64,000 nucleotides of DNA, from NCBI GenBank assembly GCA_035325705.1, contig DAOKZI010000009.1:97081-161080 (forward strand), written 5' to 3'. Under the pieces are notes generated by a model that made no database searches, was not told the DNA's origin, and saw only the letters and a list, made by a program, of their open reading frames with translations. The stretch is from Ga0077536 sp035325705. Lineage in GTDB: Bacteria > Pseudomonadota > Gammaproteobacteria > Ga0077536. This document shows, piece after piece, positions 35,980 to 44,336 of the stretch; position 1 is the first letter of the stretch, and each line of letters opens with the position of its first letter. Both the position numbers and the translations under genes were made by a program.

Positions 35980-37273
35980 TGGCTGCGGGGAAGTGGATCG
36001 TGAAGCGGGCGCCGCCGAGCTCCGACTCGCCGACCTCGATCTTCGCGCCGTGCAGATCGGCGACGCGCTTGACGATCGCGAGGCCGAGACCGCTGCCCTG
36101 CACCGCGGTGCCCGGCACGCGGTAGAAGCGGTCGAAGATGCGCGCGCGATCGGCTTCCGGAACGCCCGGCCCGCTGTCGGCGACGGACAGCACTGCGCCC
36201 TGGCGCCGCGCGGCGAGCTCGACGCAGACGCGACCGCCGCGCGGCGTGTAGCGCAGCGCGTTGTCGAGCAGGTTGTCGACGAGGCTCTGCAGTGGCGACT
36301 CGCTGCCTTCGATTTGCACGGCGGACTCGACGTGCGCGAGCAGCGCGAGCTCGCGATCCTGTGCGAGCAGCCGCGCGCTGACGAGGCTGGCCTCGACGAG
36401 GGCGCCGAGATCGATGACCCGCGTCGGCTCGCGATCGCTCGCGACGTCGAGCCGCGCCAGCGTCAACAAGCGCTCGACCAGATGCGTCGAGCGCGCGATG
36501 CCGCGCTTGAGCTCGGCGAGCGCCTCGGCGGATTCCGCCGGAGAGGCGGCGCGTTCGAGCAACTGCGCCTGCAGGCTGATCGCGGTCAGCGGCGTGCGCA
36601 GCTCATGCGCGGCGTCGGCCATGAATTCCTGCTGGCGCGCCAGCACGTCCTTGAGCCGCGCGATCAGATCGTTCAAGGCGTGCACCGTCAGCGCGACCTC
36701 GACCGGCAGGCCGTCGGCGACGATCGGCTCCAGGGCGTGCTCGCGCGTGGTGATGCTGCCGGCGAGCGCGGTGATCGGGGCGAGCACGCGCCCGACGATC
36801 CACCACATCGCGAGGCTCAGCAGCGGCAGCATCGCGAGCAGCGGCAGCAGCATGCGCCACGCGGCGTTCGCGGCGATGGCCCGACGCAGCTCGAGCGGCT
36901 GCGCGAGCTGCACGATCCACGGCCCGAGCGCGGTGGCATAGACGCGCCAATCCTCGCCGCTGCCGCTGACGTTCGCATAGCCGTAGCGCTCGGGCCGCGC
37001 GATGTCGACCGCGCGGTGCGACAGATAGCGCAAGACGCCGCGGCGATCCCACAGTTGGATCACGACGTGCTGTTCGGGATCCGGCTCGACGACGGCCACG
37101 TTGCCGAGCAGATAGGCCTTGTCGCGCAGTGCGAGCGCCTGCTGACGGAGCTGGTAGTCGAGCAGCTCGTCGATCTCGTGGCGTGCCCAGTAGTAGGTCG
37201 CACCGGTGGCGGCGAGCGTCGTCGCCAGCGCGACGCCGAGCACGACGGCCAGCAGGCGATAGCGCAGGCTCAC
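35960..37273 (-). CDS. QseC-like membrane sensor histidine kinase, 437 aa
   Basis: Two membrane spans (about 8-28 and 150-170) bracket a periplasmic sensor loop. A HAMP-like linker follows, then the H-box DAAHELRTPLTAISL, N-box DNLLDNALRYTP, and G-boxes DSGPGVPEADRARIFDRFYR and GSGLGLAIVKR. GTG start at 37273 overlaps the response-regulator stop by four bases, so this is the cognate kinase. The last residues (about RSLG and the TGA) lie in a copy of a dispersed repeat, so the natural C-terminus was probably slightly different. Confidence 0.9.
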   Translation of the reverse strand: MSLRYRLLAVVLGVALATTLAATGATYYWARHEIDELLDYQLRQQALALRDKAYLLGNVAVVEPDPEQHVVIQLWDRRGVLRYLSHRAVDIARPERYGYANVSGSGEDWRVYATALGPWIVQLAQPLELRRAIAANAAWRMLLPLLAMLPLLSLAMWWIVGRVLAPITALAGSITTREHALEPIVADGLPVEVALTVHALNDLIARLKDVLARQQEFMADAAHELRTPLTAISLQAQLLERAASPAESAEALAELKRGIARSTHLVERLLTLARLDVASDREPTRVIDLGALVEASLVSARLLAQDRELALLAHVESAVQIEGSESPLQSLVDNLLDNALRYTPRGGRVCVELAARRQGAVLSVADSGPGVPEADRARIFDRFYRVPGTAVQGSGLGLAIVKRVADLHGAKIEVGESELGGARFTIHFPAAIDRSLG

Positions 37274-37935
37274 GCGTCATCGCGTCCCAGGCTGTAGCCG
37301 AGACCGCGCACCGTGCGGATGATCCCTTCGCCGAGCTTGCGGCGCAGATTGTGGACGTGGACTTCGATCGCATTGCTCGCGACTTCCTCGTCCCAGCCGT
37401 AGAGCCGCTCCTCGAGCTGGGCGCGCGACAGCACGCCGCGCGGGCGTTCCATCAGCGCTTCGAGAACGGCGAATTCGCGCGCCGAAAGCGTCACCGGCCT
37501 GCCGTCGAGCTCGACTTCGTGGCTCGCCGGATCCAGCCGCAGCGGACCGGCCTCGAGGCACCCGCCGGCCTGGCCGTAGCGACGGCGCATCACGGCCCGG
37601 ATGCGCGCCGCGAGCTCGTCGAGCGCGAAGGGCTTGACGAGATAGTCGTCGGCGCCGAGATCGAGGCCGCGCACGCGGTCGCCGACGGCATCGCGGGCGG
37701 TGCAGACGATGACCGGAATGGCGTTGCCGCCGCGACGCAGTTCGCCGAGCAGGGTCAGGCCGGATTTGCCGGGCAGACCGAGGTCGAGCAACACCAGCTC
37801 GTGCGCGCCGGCGGCGAGCGCCGCTGCCGCGGCCTGCACATCCTCGACCCAGTCGACCGAGTGACCGTCCTGCTGCATGCCCTTACGGACCGCGGCACCG
37901 ACCATCGGGTCGTCCTCGACGAGCAGTATGCGCAT
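37270..37935 (-). CDS. QseB/PmrA-like OmpR-family response regulator, 221 aa
   Basis: Receiver domain (1-115) with VEDD, phosphoacceptor in VLLDLGLPG and the lysine in YLVKPFAL. A winged-helix OmpR-type DNA-binding domain follows (about 125-218, ending VRGLGYSLG). Length is typical of QseB/BasR. It is first in the operon with the sensor kinase (GTGA overlap). No target site could be identified in the window. Confidence 0.92.
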   Translation of the reverse strand: MRILLVEDDPMVGAAVRKGMQQDGHSVDWVEDVQAAAAALAAGAHELVLLDLGLPGKSGLTLLGELRRGGNAIPVIVCTARDAVGDRVRGLDLGADDYLVKPFALDELAARIRAVMRRRYGQAGGCLEAGPLRLDPASHEVELDGRPVTLSAREFAVLEALMERPRGVLSRAQLEERLYGWDEEVASNAIEVHVHNLRRKLGEGIIRTVRGLGYSLGRDDA

Positions 37936-38107
37936 GCGGCCAGTCTACACGCTCGGTGAAAAGCGGTTGCAGCCGCCTGCAGGGCGGCCGCGCGCGCGTG
38001 TAGACTGCGCCGCCGGCATCGTTCTACGCGCCTTGCGCGCAGGCCGGTGCGGCGGGCATCGAGCCTTTTGCAGGCCGCGCAGCGGCCGACTGCGGGAGTG
38101 ATCAACG

Positions 38108-38659
38108 ATGAGTGAACCGGACATCCAGGAACTGGCCGAATACCTGATGCAGACGGGGGTGGCCAGTCTGTCCAAGCGCGAGCGACGCGTGCTCGAACGG
38201 ATCGCCCTGCGGGCGCATCGCGCGCACCTCGGCGACGCGTCGGATCGGCTGAGCTTCGGCGAACGTCTGGCCGATCAGGTCGCGCGCTTCGGCGGCTCGT
38301 GGTCCTTCATCATCGTCTTCGTCTGCATCCTCGGCGCCTGGGTCACGTTCAATACCTGGGCGGGATCCCGTGAAATCTTCGATCCCTATCCCTTCGTGTT
38401 CTTGAACCTGATGCTGTCGATGCTGGCGGCCTTGCAGGCTCCAATCATCATGATGTCGCAGAATCGACAGGCGACGCGCGACCGCCTCGCGGCCGCGCGC
38501 GACTATGAAGTGAATCTGAAAGCCGAGAGCGACATCATCGGGCTGCACGAGAAATTCGATGCGCTGCGCGCGCACGAGCTCGCCGAGCTGCTGCAGCGAC
38601 AGCAGGCGCAGCTCGACACGCTGCTCGAGCTCGCGCGCCGCCAGGTGCGGGAGACGTGA
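38108..38659 (+). CDS. DUF1003 membrane protein, 183 aa
   Basis: Two transmembrane helices (about 62-82, SWSFIIVFVCILGAWVTFN, and 95-113, PFVFLNLMLSMLAALQAP) between cytosolic ends. FGERLADQVARFGGSW before the first helix and QAPIIMMSQNRQ after the second are the DUF1003 signature. The C-terminus is a coiled coil (about 130-180). Function is unknown in the family. GGGAGTG precedes the ATG at 38108. Confidence 0.88.
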   Translation: MSEPDIQELAEYLMQTGVASLSKRERRVLERIALRAHRAHLGDASDRLSFGERLADQVARFGGSWSFIIVFVCILGAWVTFNTWAGSREIFDPYPFVFLNLMLSMLAALQAPIIMMSQNRQATRDRLAAARDYEVNLKAESDIIGLHEKFDALRAHELAELLQRQQAQLDTLLELARRQVRET

Positions 38660-38798
38660 GCGCGATCCCGGACACTGCCGGAACGCGCTCCTGCGAGCGA
38701 GCACGCTCGGGGCGGTTCGGCGTCTCCGGCCGCGTCCGCGGCGGCTGCGGTCGAGTTAGGATCCGGAACGTGCGACCGATACCCGCGAGGAAGCGCCG

Positions 38799-40151
38799 AT
38801 GACCGCCAGCCACGAACGCGCCGTATCCGTGCCCCGATCCGTTGCGCAGGATCTGGAGGCGCTGTGGCTGCCGTTCACCCACAACCGCTTGTTCAAGCGC
38901 AGCCCGCGCCTCGTCGTCGAGGCGAGCGGCATGTACTACACGACCCGCGACGGTCGCCGCCTCCTCGACGGTCTGTCGGGACTGTGGTGCTGCAACGCCG
39001 GCCACCGCCACCCGAAAATCGTCGAAGCCGTGACGCGGCAGCTCGGACGGCTCGATTATTCGCCGCCCTTCCAGACCATGCACGACAAGGGCTTCGAGCT
39101 CGCCGCGGCGCTCGCGGCGCTGGCGCCGGGCGATCTGGACCACGTGTTCTTCGCGAACTCGGGCTCCGAGGCCGTCGACACCGCGCTCAAGATCGCGCTC
39201 GCCTATCATCAAGCGCGCGGTGACGCCGGCCGTTTCCGCTTCATCGGCCGCGCGAAGGGCTATCACGGCGTCGGCTTCGGCGGCATTTCGGTCGGCGGCA
39301 TGGCCAACAACCGCAAGGCCTATGCCGCGGCGCTGCTGCCCGGCGTCGATCATCTGCCGCACACGCACGATCTCGCGCAGATGGCGTTCACACGCGGCAT
39401 GCCGGCCTGGGGTGCGCATCTCGCCGACGAGCTCGAGAAGATCGCGCAGCTCCACGACGCGTCTACGATCGCGGCGGTGATCGTCGAGCCCATGCAGGGC
39501 TCGGCCGGCGTGATCGTGCCGCCGGTCGCTTATCTCGAACGCCTGCGCGCGATCTGCGACCGGCACGGCATCCTGCTCATCTTCGACGAAGTGATCACGG
39601 GCTTCGGGCGCCTCGGCCACTACTTCGGCGCCGAGCGCTTCGGCGTCACGCCGGACATCATCACCTTCGCGAAAGGCGTGAACAGCGGCATGATCCCGCT
39701 CGGCGGCGCGATCGTGCGCAAGGGCATCTACGATGCGTGCATGCAGGGACCCGAGCACCTCGTCGAGCTGTTCCACGGCTATACCTATTCGGCGCATCCG
39801 CTCGCCTGCGCCGCCGGTCTCGCCGCACTGGAAGTCTATCGGGACGAAGATCTGATGGCGCGCGCACGCGAGCTCGAGCCCCGTCTCGAGGCGGCGGTCC
39901 ACGCGCTGCGCGGCGAACCGCATGTGATCGATATCCGCAATCTCGGGCTCGCCGCCGCGATCGAGCTCGAACCGCGGCCGGGCGCGGCGACGAAGCGCGC
40001 GATGGAAGTCTTCCACCACTGCTTCGATCGCGGGGTGATGGTGCGCTATACCGGCGACATCGTGGCGCTGGGACCGGCGACGATCGCCGAGCCCGCGGAG
40101 ATCGATCGGATCGTGGAGCTGATCCGCGGCGCGTTGCGGCACGTCGCCTGA
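38799..40151 (+). CDS. Class III aminotransferase (omega-amino acid:pyruvate type), 450 aa
   Basis: PLP enzyme transferring an amino group from an omega-amino acid or amine (for example beta-alanine or a polyamine-derived amine) to pyruvate. Motifs: NSGSEAVDTALKIAL, RAKGYHGVGFGG, LLIFDEVITGFGRLG, and the Schiff-base lysine in TFAKGVNSGMIPLGG. Length is typical. GAGGAA lies eight bases before the ATG. A link to polyamine use, given homospermidine synthase in the window, is speculative. Confidence 0.9.
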   Translation: MTASHERAVSVPRSVAQDLEALWLPFTHNRLFKRSPRLVVEASGMYYTTRDGRRLLDGLSGLWCCNAGHRHPKIVEAVTRQLGRLDYSPPFQTMHDKGFELAAALAALAPGDLDHVFFANSGSEAVDTALKIALAYHQARGDAGRFRFIGRAKGYHGVGFGGISVGGMANNRKAYAAALLPGVDHLPHTHDLAQMAFTRGMPAWGAHLADELEKIAQLHDASTIAAVIVEPMQGSAGVIVPPVAYLERLRAICDRHGILLIFDEVITGFGRLGHYFGAERFGVTPDIITFAKGVNSGMIPLGGAIVRKGIYDACMQGPEHLVELFHGYTYSAHPLACAAGLAALEVYRDEDLMARARELEPRLEAAVHALRGEPHVIDIRNLGLAAAIELEPRPGAATKRAMEVFHHCFDRGVMVRYTGDIVALGPATIAEPAEIDRIVELIRGALRHVA

Positions 40152-40258
40152 ACGGCCGAGCATAAACAGGGCTCCGCTGCCGTTCGCCTGTCGCCGAACT
40201 TTCAGCGCGCGGCTATTTGAATGTCAGACAGGCGGCCGTGCCGCCGATGGGGAATGCG

Positions 40259-40780
40259 ATGAGATATTGTCCGCAGTGTTCCTGCGAAATGGTGCGCCGT
40301 GAAATCGGCGGCCGCGAACGCGCCGTCTGTCCGAACCGCTACTGCGGCTTCGTGCACTGGGACAATCCCGTGCCCGTCGTCGGCGGCATCGTCGAATGGA
40401 ACAACCAGATCGTCCTCGTGCGCAACGTAGGCTGGCCGGAGAACTGGTACGGCCTGGTCACCGGCTTCCTCGAGGCGGGCGAGATGCCGGACGAAGCTAT
40501 CGTGCGCGAGGTGAAGGAGGAGATCGGCATCGATGCGACGATCGAGTCGTTCATCGGCATGTACGAGTTCTACCGCAAGAATCAACTCCTCATCATCTAC
40601 CACCTGCGCGCGCACTCGGGCGAGGTGGTCACGCTGGAGGAAGAGATCGCGGACTACAAGTGGGTCGCGATCGACAAGGTGAAGCCGTGGACGGCCGGCA
40701 CCGGACGCGCGCTGCGCGACTGGCTGCGCACGCGCGGCATCGAGCGCGAGATGTTTGACTTCTCCGAGGTCAACAACTGA
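40259..40780 (+). CDS. NUDIX hydrolase with N-terminal zinc ribbon, 173 aa
   Basis: N-terminal cysteines CPQCSC and CPNRYC form a zinc ribbon like that of NudC-type and related NUDIX proteins. The Nudix box is perfect: GFLEAGEMPDEAIVREVKEE with IGI following. It would hydrolyse a nucleoside diphosphate linked to another moiety; the substrate is not evident. ATG at 40259 preceded by GGGGA; an upstream in-frame TTG is weaker. Confidence 0.9.
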   Translation: MRYCPQCSCEMVRREIGGRERAVCPNRYCGFVHWDNPVPVVGGIVEWNNQIVLVRNVGWPENWYGLVTGFLEAGEMPDEAIVREVKEEIGIDATIESFIGMYEFYRKNQLLIIYHLRAHSGEVVTLEEEIADYKWVAIDKVKPWTAGTGRALRDWLRTRGIEREMFDFSEVNN

Positions 40781-40789
40781 AGGCCGCCG

Positions 40790-41431
40790 CGTGGATATGC
40801 TTGCGGCCGTTGAAAGGCACTGATGGATTAACCACCGAGAACACGGAGAAGTTCGTAGATTGCCGTGAAAGAGGACGCCCCGTTCTCGTAGCCCGGGTGC
40901 AGCGTAGCGGAACCCGGGATCGGGCATGCCCGATACGCAAAGGCTTTCGGCGCGGCGTGCACCGCGCCGGGTCTACTCGACTGCATGAGAGGACGGCGGG
41001 CGCCGATCCCGGGTTACGAGATCTGACGAGGCGCCGAACCCGGATTCCGCTGCGCTCCTTCCGGGCTACAAGAGAACGATCTTCGTAGCCCGGAAGGAGC
41101 GCCGCGCAGCGGCGCGGAATCCGGGAGGGGGGCTCACCACGCCTCTTTCATGATGGCGGGTGACGCGGCCGTCATGACCGTTGGGCTTCCGTCGTCAGCC
41201 CAAGTTACGGTCTCTAACGGGCGCTGCGCGGATATGCTTGTGGCCATTGAAAGGCCCTGAATTAACTACCGAGAACACAGACAACACGAAGAAGAGAAAG
41301 ATCAATGGGCCTGCGCCTCGTGATTCGATCGCGGTAAACGACATTACCCATAACGGCCACCGCGTTTGGGACGCTGCGCTCTCAACGCTCTTCTTCCTCG
41401 GTGTTCTCTGTGTACTCGGTGGCAAAAAAAA
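40790..41431. repeat. Repeat-only intergenic block (about 640 bp)
   Basis: Between the NUDIX gene and yidD there is no gene, only repeats. A single GAGAACAC arm lies at 40828-40850 with about 35 bases of upstream flank, duplicated at 41227-41285. CCCGGAT-family copies lie at about 40888-40925 and 41005-41025, composite repeat copy 2 at 41031-41213, and a full GAGAACAC inverted element at 41265-41424. The nesting suggests repeated insertion into the same spot. Confidence 0.8.
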
Positions 41432-41470
41432 GCGGCCTGTGAGAGGTCTTCCGGGCGGCGGAAGCGGCGC

Positions 41471-41713
41471 TCAGGGCACGGGATCGTGACCCGACCCGCC
41501 CCACGGATGGCAGCGGCACAGGCGCTTCACCGCGAGCCAGCCGCCGCGCCAGGCGCCGTGGCGCTGCACGGCTTCGAGCGCATAGGCGGAGCAGCTCGGC
41601 AGAAAGCGGCAGCGCGGGCCCAGCCAGGGCGAGAGCGTGTAGCGGTAGACGAGTATCGCGCCGACGAGGAGTCGCGCGACGAGCCGTGAGAGTGCGGAAG
41701 CTTTCGCCCTCAC
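41471..41713 (-). CDS. yidD: YidD, membrane protein insertion efficiency factor, 80 aa
   Basis: Small membrane-associated protein helping YidC. Family core is complete: YRYTLSPWLGPRCRFLPSCS, then YALEAVQRHG, then RLCRCHPWGGSGHDPVP. I place the start at GTG 41713, which overlaps the stop of the zinc-finger gene (GTGA) and gives the usual 70-85 residues. Normally yidD lies with rpmH-rnpA-yidC; here it is away from them. Confidence 0.92.
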   Translation of the reverse strand: MRAKASALSRLVARLLVGAILVYRYTLSPWLGPRCRFLPSCSAYALEAVQRHGAWRGGWLAVKRLCRCHPWGGSGHDPVP

Positions 41714-41913
41714 CCGGCCGGCGCGCGCGCGCCGGCGGCCGGCTCCGCGCGCTCGGGCTTGTACACGAAGCGGCGGCTGCAGTAGTAGCAGTCGACCTCC
41801 GGTTTGCCTTCGAAGCGCAGGTAGATCAGCGGATGGCCGAGCGGGCCGCCACCGCCGTCGCAGCCGACCGTTTCCTCGGCGTCGTCGACTTCGATGATCT
41901 CGCGTTCGCTCAT
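41710..41913 (-). CDS. CHCC zinc-finger domain protein, 67 aa
   Basis: Small protein with the zf-CHCC pattern (as in mitochondrial NDUFS6): VGCDGG, GHPLIYL, and CYYCSRRFVY, giving C-H-C-C ligands. It ends in an alanine/proline tail. It overlaps yidD by four bases. Members often lie by themselves and probably bind zinc; function is not established. Confidence 0.85.
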   Translation of the reverse strand: MSEREIIEVDDAEETVGCDGGGGPLGHPLIYLRFEGKPEVDCYYCSRRFVYKPERAEPAAGARAPAG

Positions 41914-41973
41914 GTCTGCGGTCCTCGGCCCTGCGGCTGATCATTGGTCGGATGTGCCCTATAGTAGCAAACT

Positions 41974-42025
41974 CCGGCATCGGCCACGGCGATGCCGGCG
42001 GGTGCATCGGACGAGCTCGCACCCG
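41974..42025 (+). promoter_or_regulatory. Two tandem hairpins in the gcvH leader
   Basis: CCGGCATCG (41974-41982) pairs exactly with CGATGCCGG (41990-41998), and directly after it CGGGTGC (41999-42005) pairs with GCACCCG (42019-42025). They end about 30 bases before the gcvH start. No glycine-riboswitch consensus is seen. They could be a leader structure or a terminator for a short upstream transcript, but there is no T-run. Confidence 0.4.
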
Positions 42026-42055
42026 CCAAGAAGAATTCAGCCCGAGGTGAGCCCG

Positions 42056-42436
42056 ATGAACGAAGCGAGATTCACGGAAGAGCATGCGTGGGTGCGGATG
42101 GACGACGACGGCATCGCGACCGTCGGCATCTCCGACTACGCGCAGGAGCAGCTCGGCGACATCGTGTACGTGCAGCTACCGGACGTCGGCCGCGATCTCG
42201 TGCAGAGCGAGGACTGCGCGATGATCGAATCGGTGAAGACGACGAGCGACGTGAAGTGTCCCATCGGCGGCCGCGTGATCGAGGTCAACGAATCCCTCGC
42301 CGACGTGCCGGAGAAAGTCAACGAGGCCGCATTGGACGACGGCTGGCTGTTCCGTCTCGAACCCGCCGACGACGCCGAGTTCGAGGATCTGATGGATGCC
42401 GACGACTACGACGACTTCGTCGATTCGCTGGGCTGA
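42056..42436 (+). CDS. gcvH: GcvH, glycine cleavage system H protein, 126 aa
   Basis: Lipoyl-carrier protein that moves the aminomethyl group between P, T and L proteins. The lipoylated lysine is K61 in IESVKTTSDV. The family frame WVRMDDDGIATVGISDYAQEQ and DGWLFRLE is complete, and length is typical. The other gcv genes are not in the window; lpd (the L protein) lies 2 kb away in the same direction. Confidence 0.93.
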   Translation: MNEARFTEEHAWVRMDDDGIATVGISDYAQEQLGDIVYVQLPDVGRDLVQSEDCAMIESVKTTSDVKCPIGGRVIEVNESLADVPEKVNEAALDDGWLFRLEPADDAEFEDLMDADDYDDFVDSLG

Positions 42437-42464
42437 TCCTTCACCGCGGCGCGTTTTTTCTTTC

Positions 42465-43856
42465 TCAGCGGCGTAGCTCGCGCCAGCGTGCGAGCTGCTT
42501 CGCGATGCCCTCCCCGAGCGCCATCTGCGGCCGGGACGGCAGCTTGCCTTCTTCCCGCTCGCGCCGGTCGATGGCGTCGCGCGCGGCATCGAACGCGCCT
42601 TCCAATCCCGTGCTCATCGGCAGCGCGTCGCGAAAGAAGGCTTCTCCGAAATAAGTCCAGCGGTTCGCATGCGCGCAGCCGAAAGAGCTGCGATCCGCGG
42701 CGGCGGCCGTGATGATCAGCGTGTCCGGCCCCTGCAGCGCCGGCAGGAAGGCGCCGGAGAAGCAGGCGGACACGACCAGCACGCGCCAGCGGATCCCGGC
42801 CTCGTCGAGCATGCGGCGCAAGTCGGCCGGCGGCAGATCGCGCAAACCGAGCTCGCCGAAGTCGACGACGAGATCGCCGTCCTCGCGGCCGTGCGAAGTC
42901 AAGAACAGAAACAGGATGTCTTCGTCGCGTTCCATTCGCGCGCCGAGCCGGCGCAGCATGTAGTCGAGATTGGAACGATTCGCGAGCGGATGATGCGCCA
43001 GCGTGCGGCGGCTGTTGACCAGCAGCAGCGAGCGCGACGCGGTATCGAAGTGCGCGGCGACGATGTCCCGCACTTGCTCGACCTCACGCCGGAACACGGC
43101 TTCGCCGGCGTAGGCGCCGAAACCGAGGAACCAGAAGTCCGGCCGCCCGGGGCGCCCTTCGCCGAGCGCGGCCAGCGCTCGTTCGAGCAGCGCCGACTGC
43201 GCGTAATAAGTGCCTTCGACGTCGAGCGGCGCTGCGACCCGGCGCGCAGCGGCCGCTTCGAGCAGCGCCGCGTCCGGCGTACGCTCGGCGACGACGTACA
43301 GGGCCGCGCCGTAGCAGGCCGCGAGCACCGGCATGCGCCAGCGAAAACGACCGTGCAGCAGACGCAGTGCCCGCCACATCACGCAGCTCTGCCAGAGGAG
43401 CATCGTCCACCACAGCGCATCGGGCACGGACCACGCGACGCGTGGGGCGAGCGCGGGGACCGCCTCGTTCGCGAGCAGCCACGCCGTCCACAGCAGCGGA
43501 TCGGCGGCGGCGCAGGCGACGGCGAGACGCAGAAAGCCGCGCGGCGCGCCGTCGAGCAAGGCCACCAGCGCGACCGCCAGCAGCCACCAGTAGCCGCGCG
43601 CCGCAGCGCTCGCGAGGCCCCAGGTCGAAAGCTGCGGGTCAACGCCGGCAACTTCGCGCCAGTCGGCCGCGAGGGCAAACGCCCAGCCGACGGCGAGCAG
43701 CGCGAGGAGCTGGCCGAGCGAGCTCGTGAAGCGCGGACGCGGCAAGCCGCAGGCGAGCCGGCAGCCCTGCACGAGGTTGGCAAGCAGCACGAGAACGAAT
43801 GCGCGCGGCCGACGCAGCGCGCGCCATAGATCGCGCATACCGAGAGCCGTGGTCAT
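42465..43856 (-). CDS. Membrane-anchored C13 (legumain/caspase-fold) peptidase, 463 aa
   Basis: The N-terminal half (about 20-200) has five to six hydrophobic segments. The C-terminal half (about 215-440) is a C13-family caspase-fold domain with the catalytic histidine in FLFLTSHGRED and cysteine in VVSACFSGAF. The domain faces either cytoplasm or periplasm; I cannot decide which. Members are widespread in gammaproteobacteria without a known substrate. It is convergent with gcvH (28 bases) and divergent from yhbY. Confidence 0.87.
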   Translation of the reverse strand: MTTALGMRDLWRALRRPRAFVLVLLANLVQGCRLACGLPRPRFTSSLGQLLALLAVGWAFALAADWREVAGVDPQLSTWGLASAAARGYWWLLAVALVALLDGAPRGFLRLAVACAAADPLLWTAWLLANEAVPALAPRVAWSVPDALWWTMLLWQSCVMWRALRLLHGRFRWRMPVLAACYGAALYVVAERTPDAALLEAAAARRVAAPLDVEGTYYAQSALLERALAALGEGRPGRPDFWFLGFGAYAGEAVFRREVEQVRDIVAAHFDTASRSLLLVNSRRTLAHHPLANRSNLDYMLRRLGARMERDEDILFLFLTSHGREDGDLVVDFGELGLRDLPPADLRRMLDEAGIRWRVLVVSACFSGAFLPALQGPDTLIITAAAADRSSFGCAHANRWTYFGEAFFRDALPMSTGLEGAFDAARDAIDRREREEGKLPSRPQMALGEGIAKQLARWRELRR

Positions 43857-44024
43857 TTGCTACGATGCCCGGGCAGTACAGGCGCGCGTGCGCCGGAGCG
43901 AGGCGAGATCACCGGCGAGCCGCGGGCGAGGTGTCGACGAAGGTCGAGACCGGAATCCAACATGCGCCGCAGCTTTGCTCAAGCGCCGCGTCATCGCAAG
44001 CCACAGACAGGAGCCGCACCGGCC

Positions 44025-44294
44025 GTGTTGACGTCTGCCGCCAAGCGCGAACTGAAAGCCCGGGCCCATGCGCTGAAACCGGTGGTGCTCGTCGGTCAGC
44101 GCGGACTGACGCCAGCGGTCATCGCCTCGGTCGACGAGGCCCTGAATGCACACGAGCTGATCAAGATCCGCCTTCCCGCCGGCGAACGCGCCGAACGCGT
44201 ACTGCAGGCCGACGACGTGGCCGCGCGACTGAACGCCGATGTCGTCGCGAGCATCGGGCGCATGATCGTGCTCTACCGCGCGCGTCCGGCCTGA
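44025..44294 (+). CDS. yhbY: YhbY-family CRM-domain RNA-binding protein, 89 aa
   Basis: Binds pre-50S ribosomal particles. The CRM fold is complete: KRELKARAHALKPVVLVGQ, GLTPAVIASVDEALN, HELIKIR, and the C-terminal GRMIVLYR. I take GTG 44025, with AGGAG eleven bases upstream and the length of E. coli YhbY (97). An in-frame ATG at 43962 would add a basic tail of 21 residues. Confidence 0.9.
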   Translation: MLTSAAKRELKARAHALKPVVLVGQRGLTPAVIASVDEALNAHELIKIRLPAGERAERVLQADDVAARLNADVVASIGRMIVLYRARPA

Positions 44295-44336
44295 GCAAGT
44301 GCTGCGGCCTGCCCCTGTGACCATACGAGGAACGTG

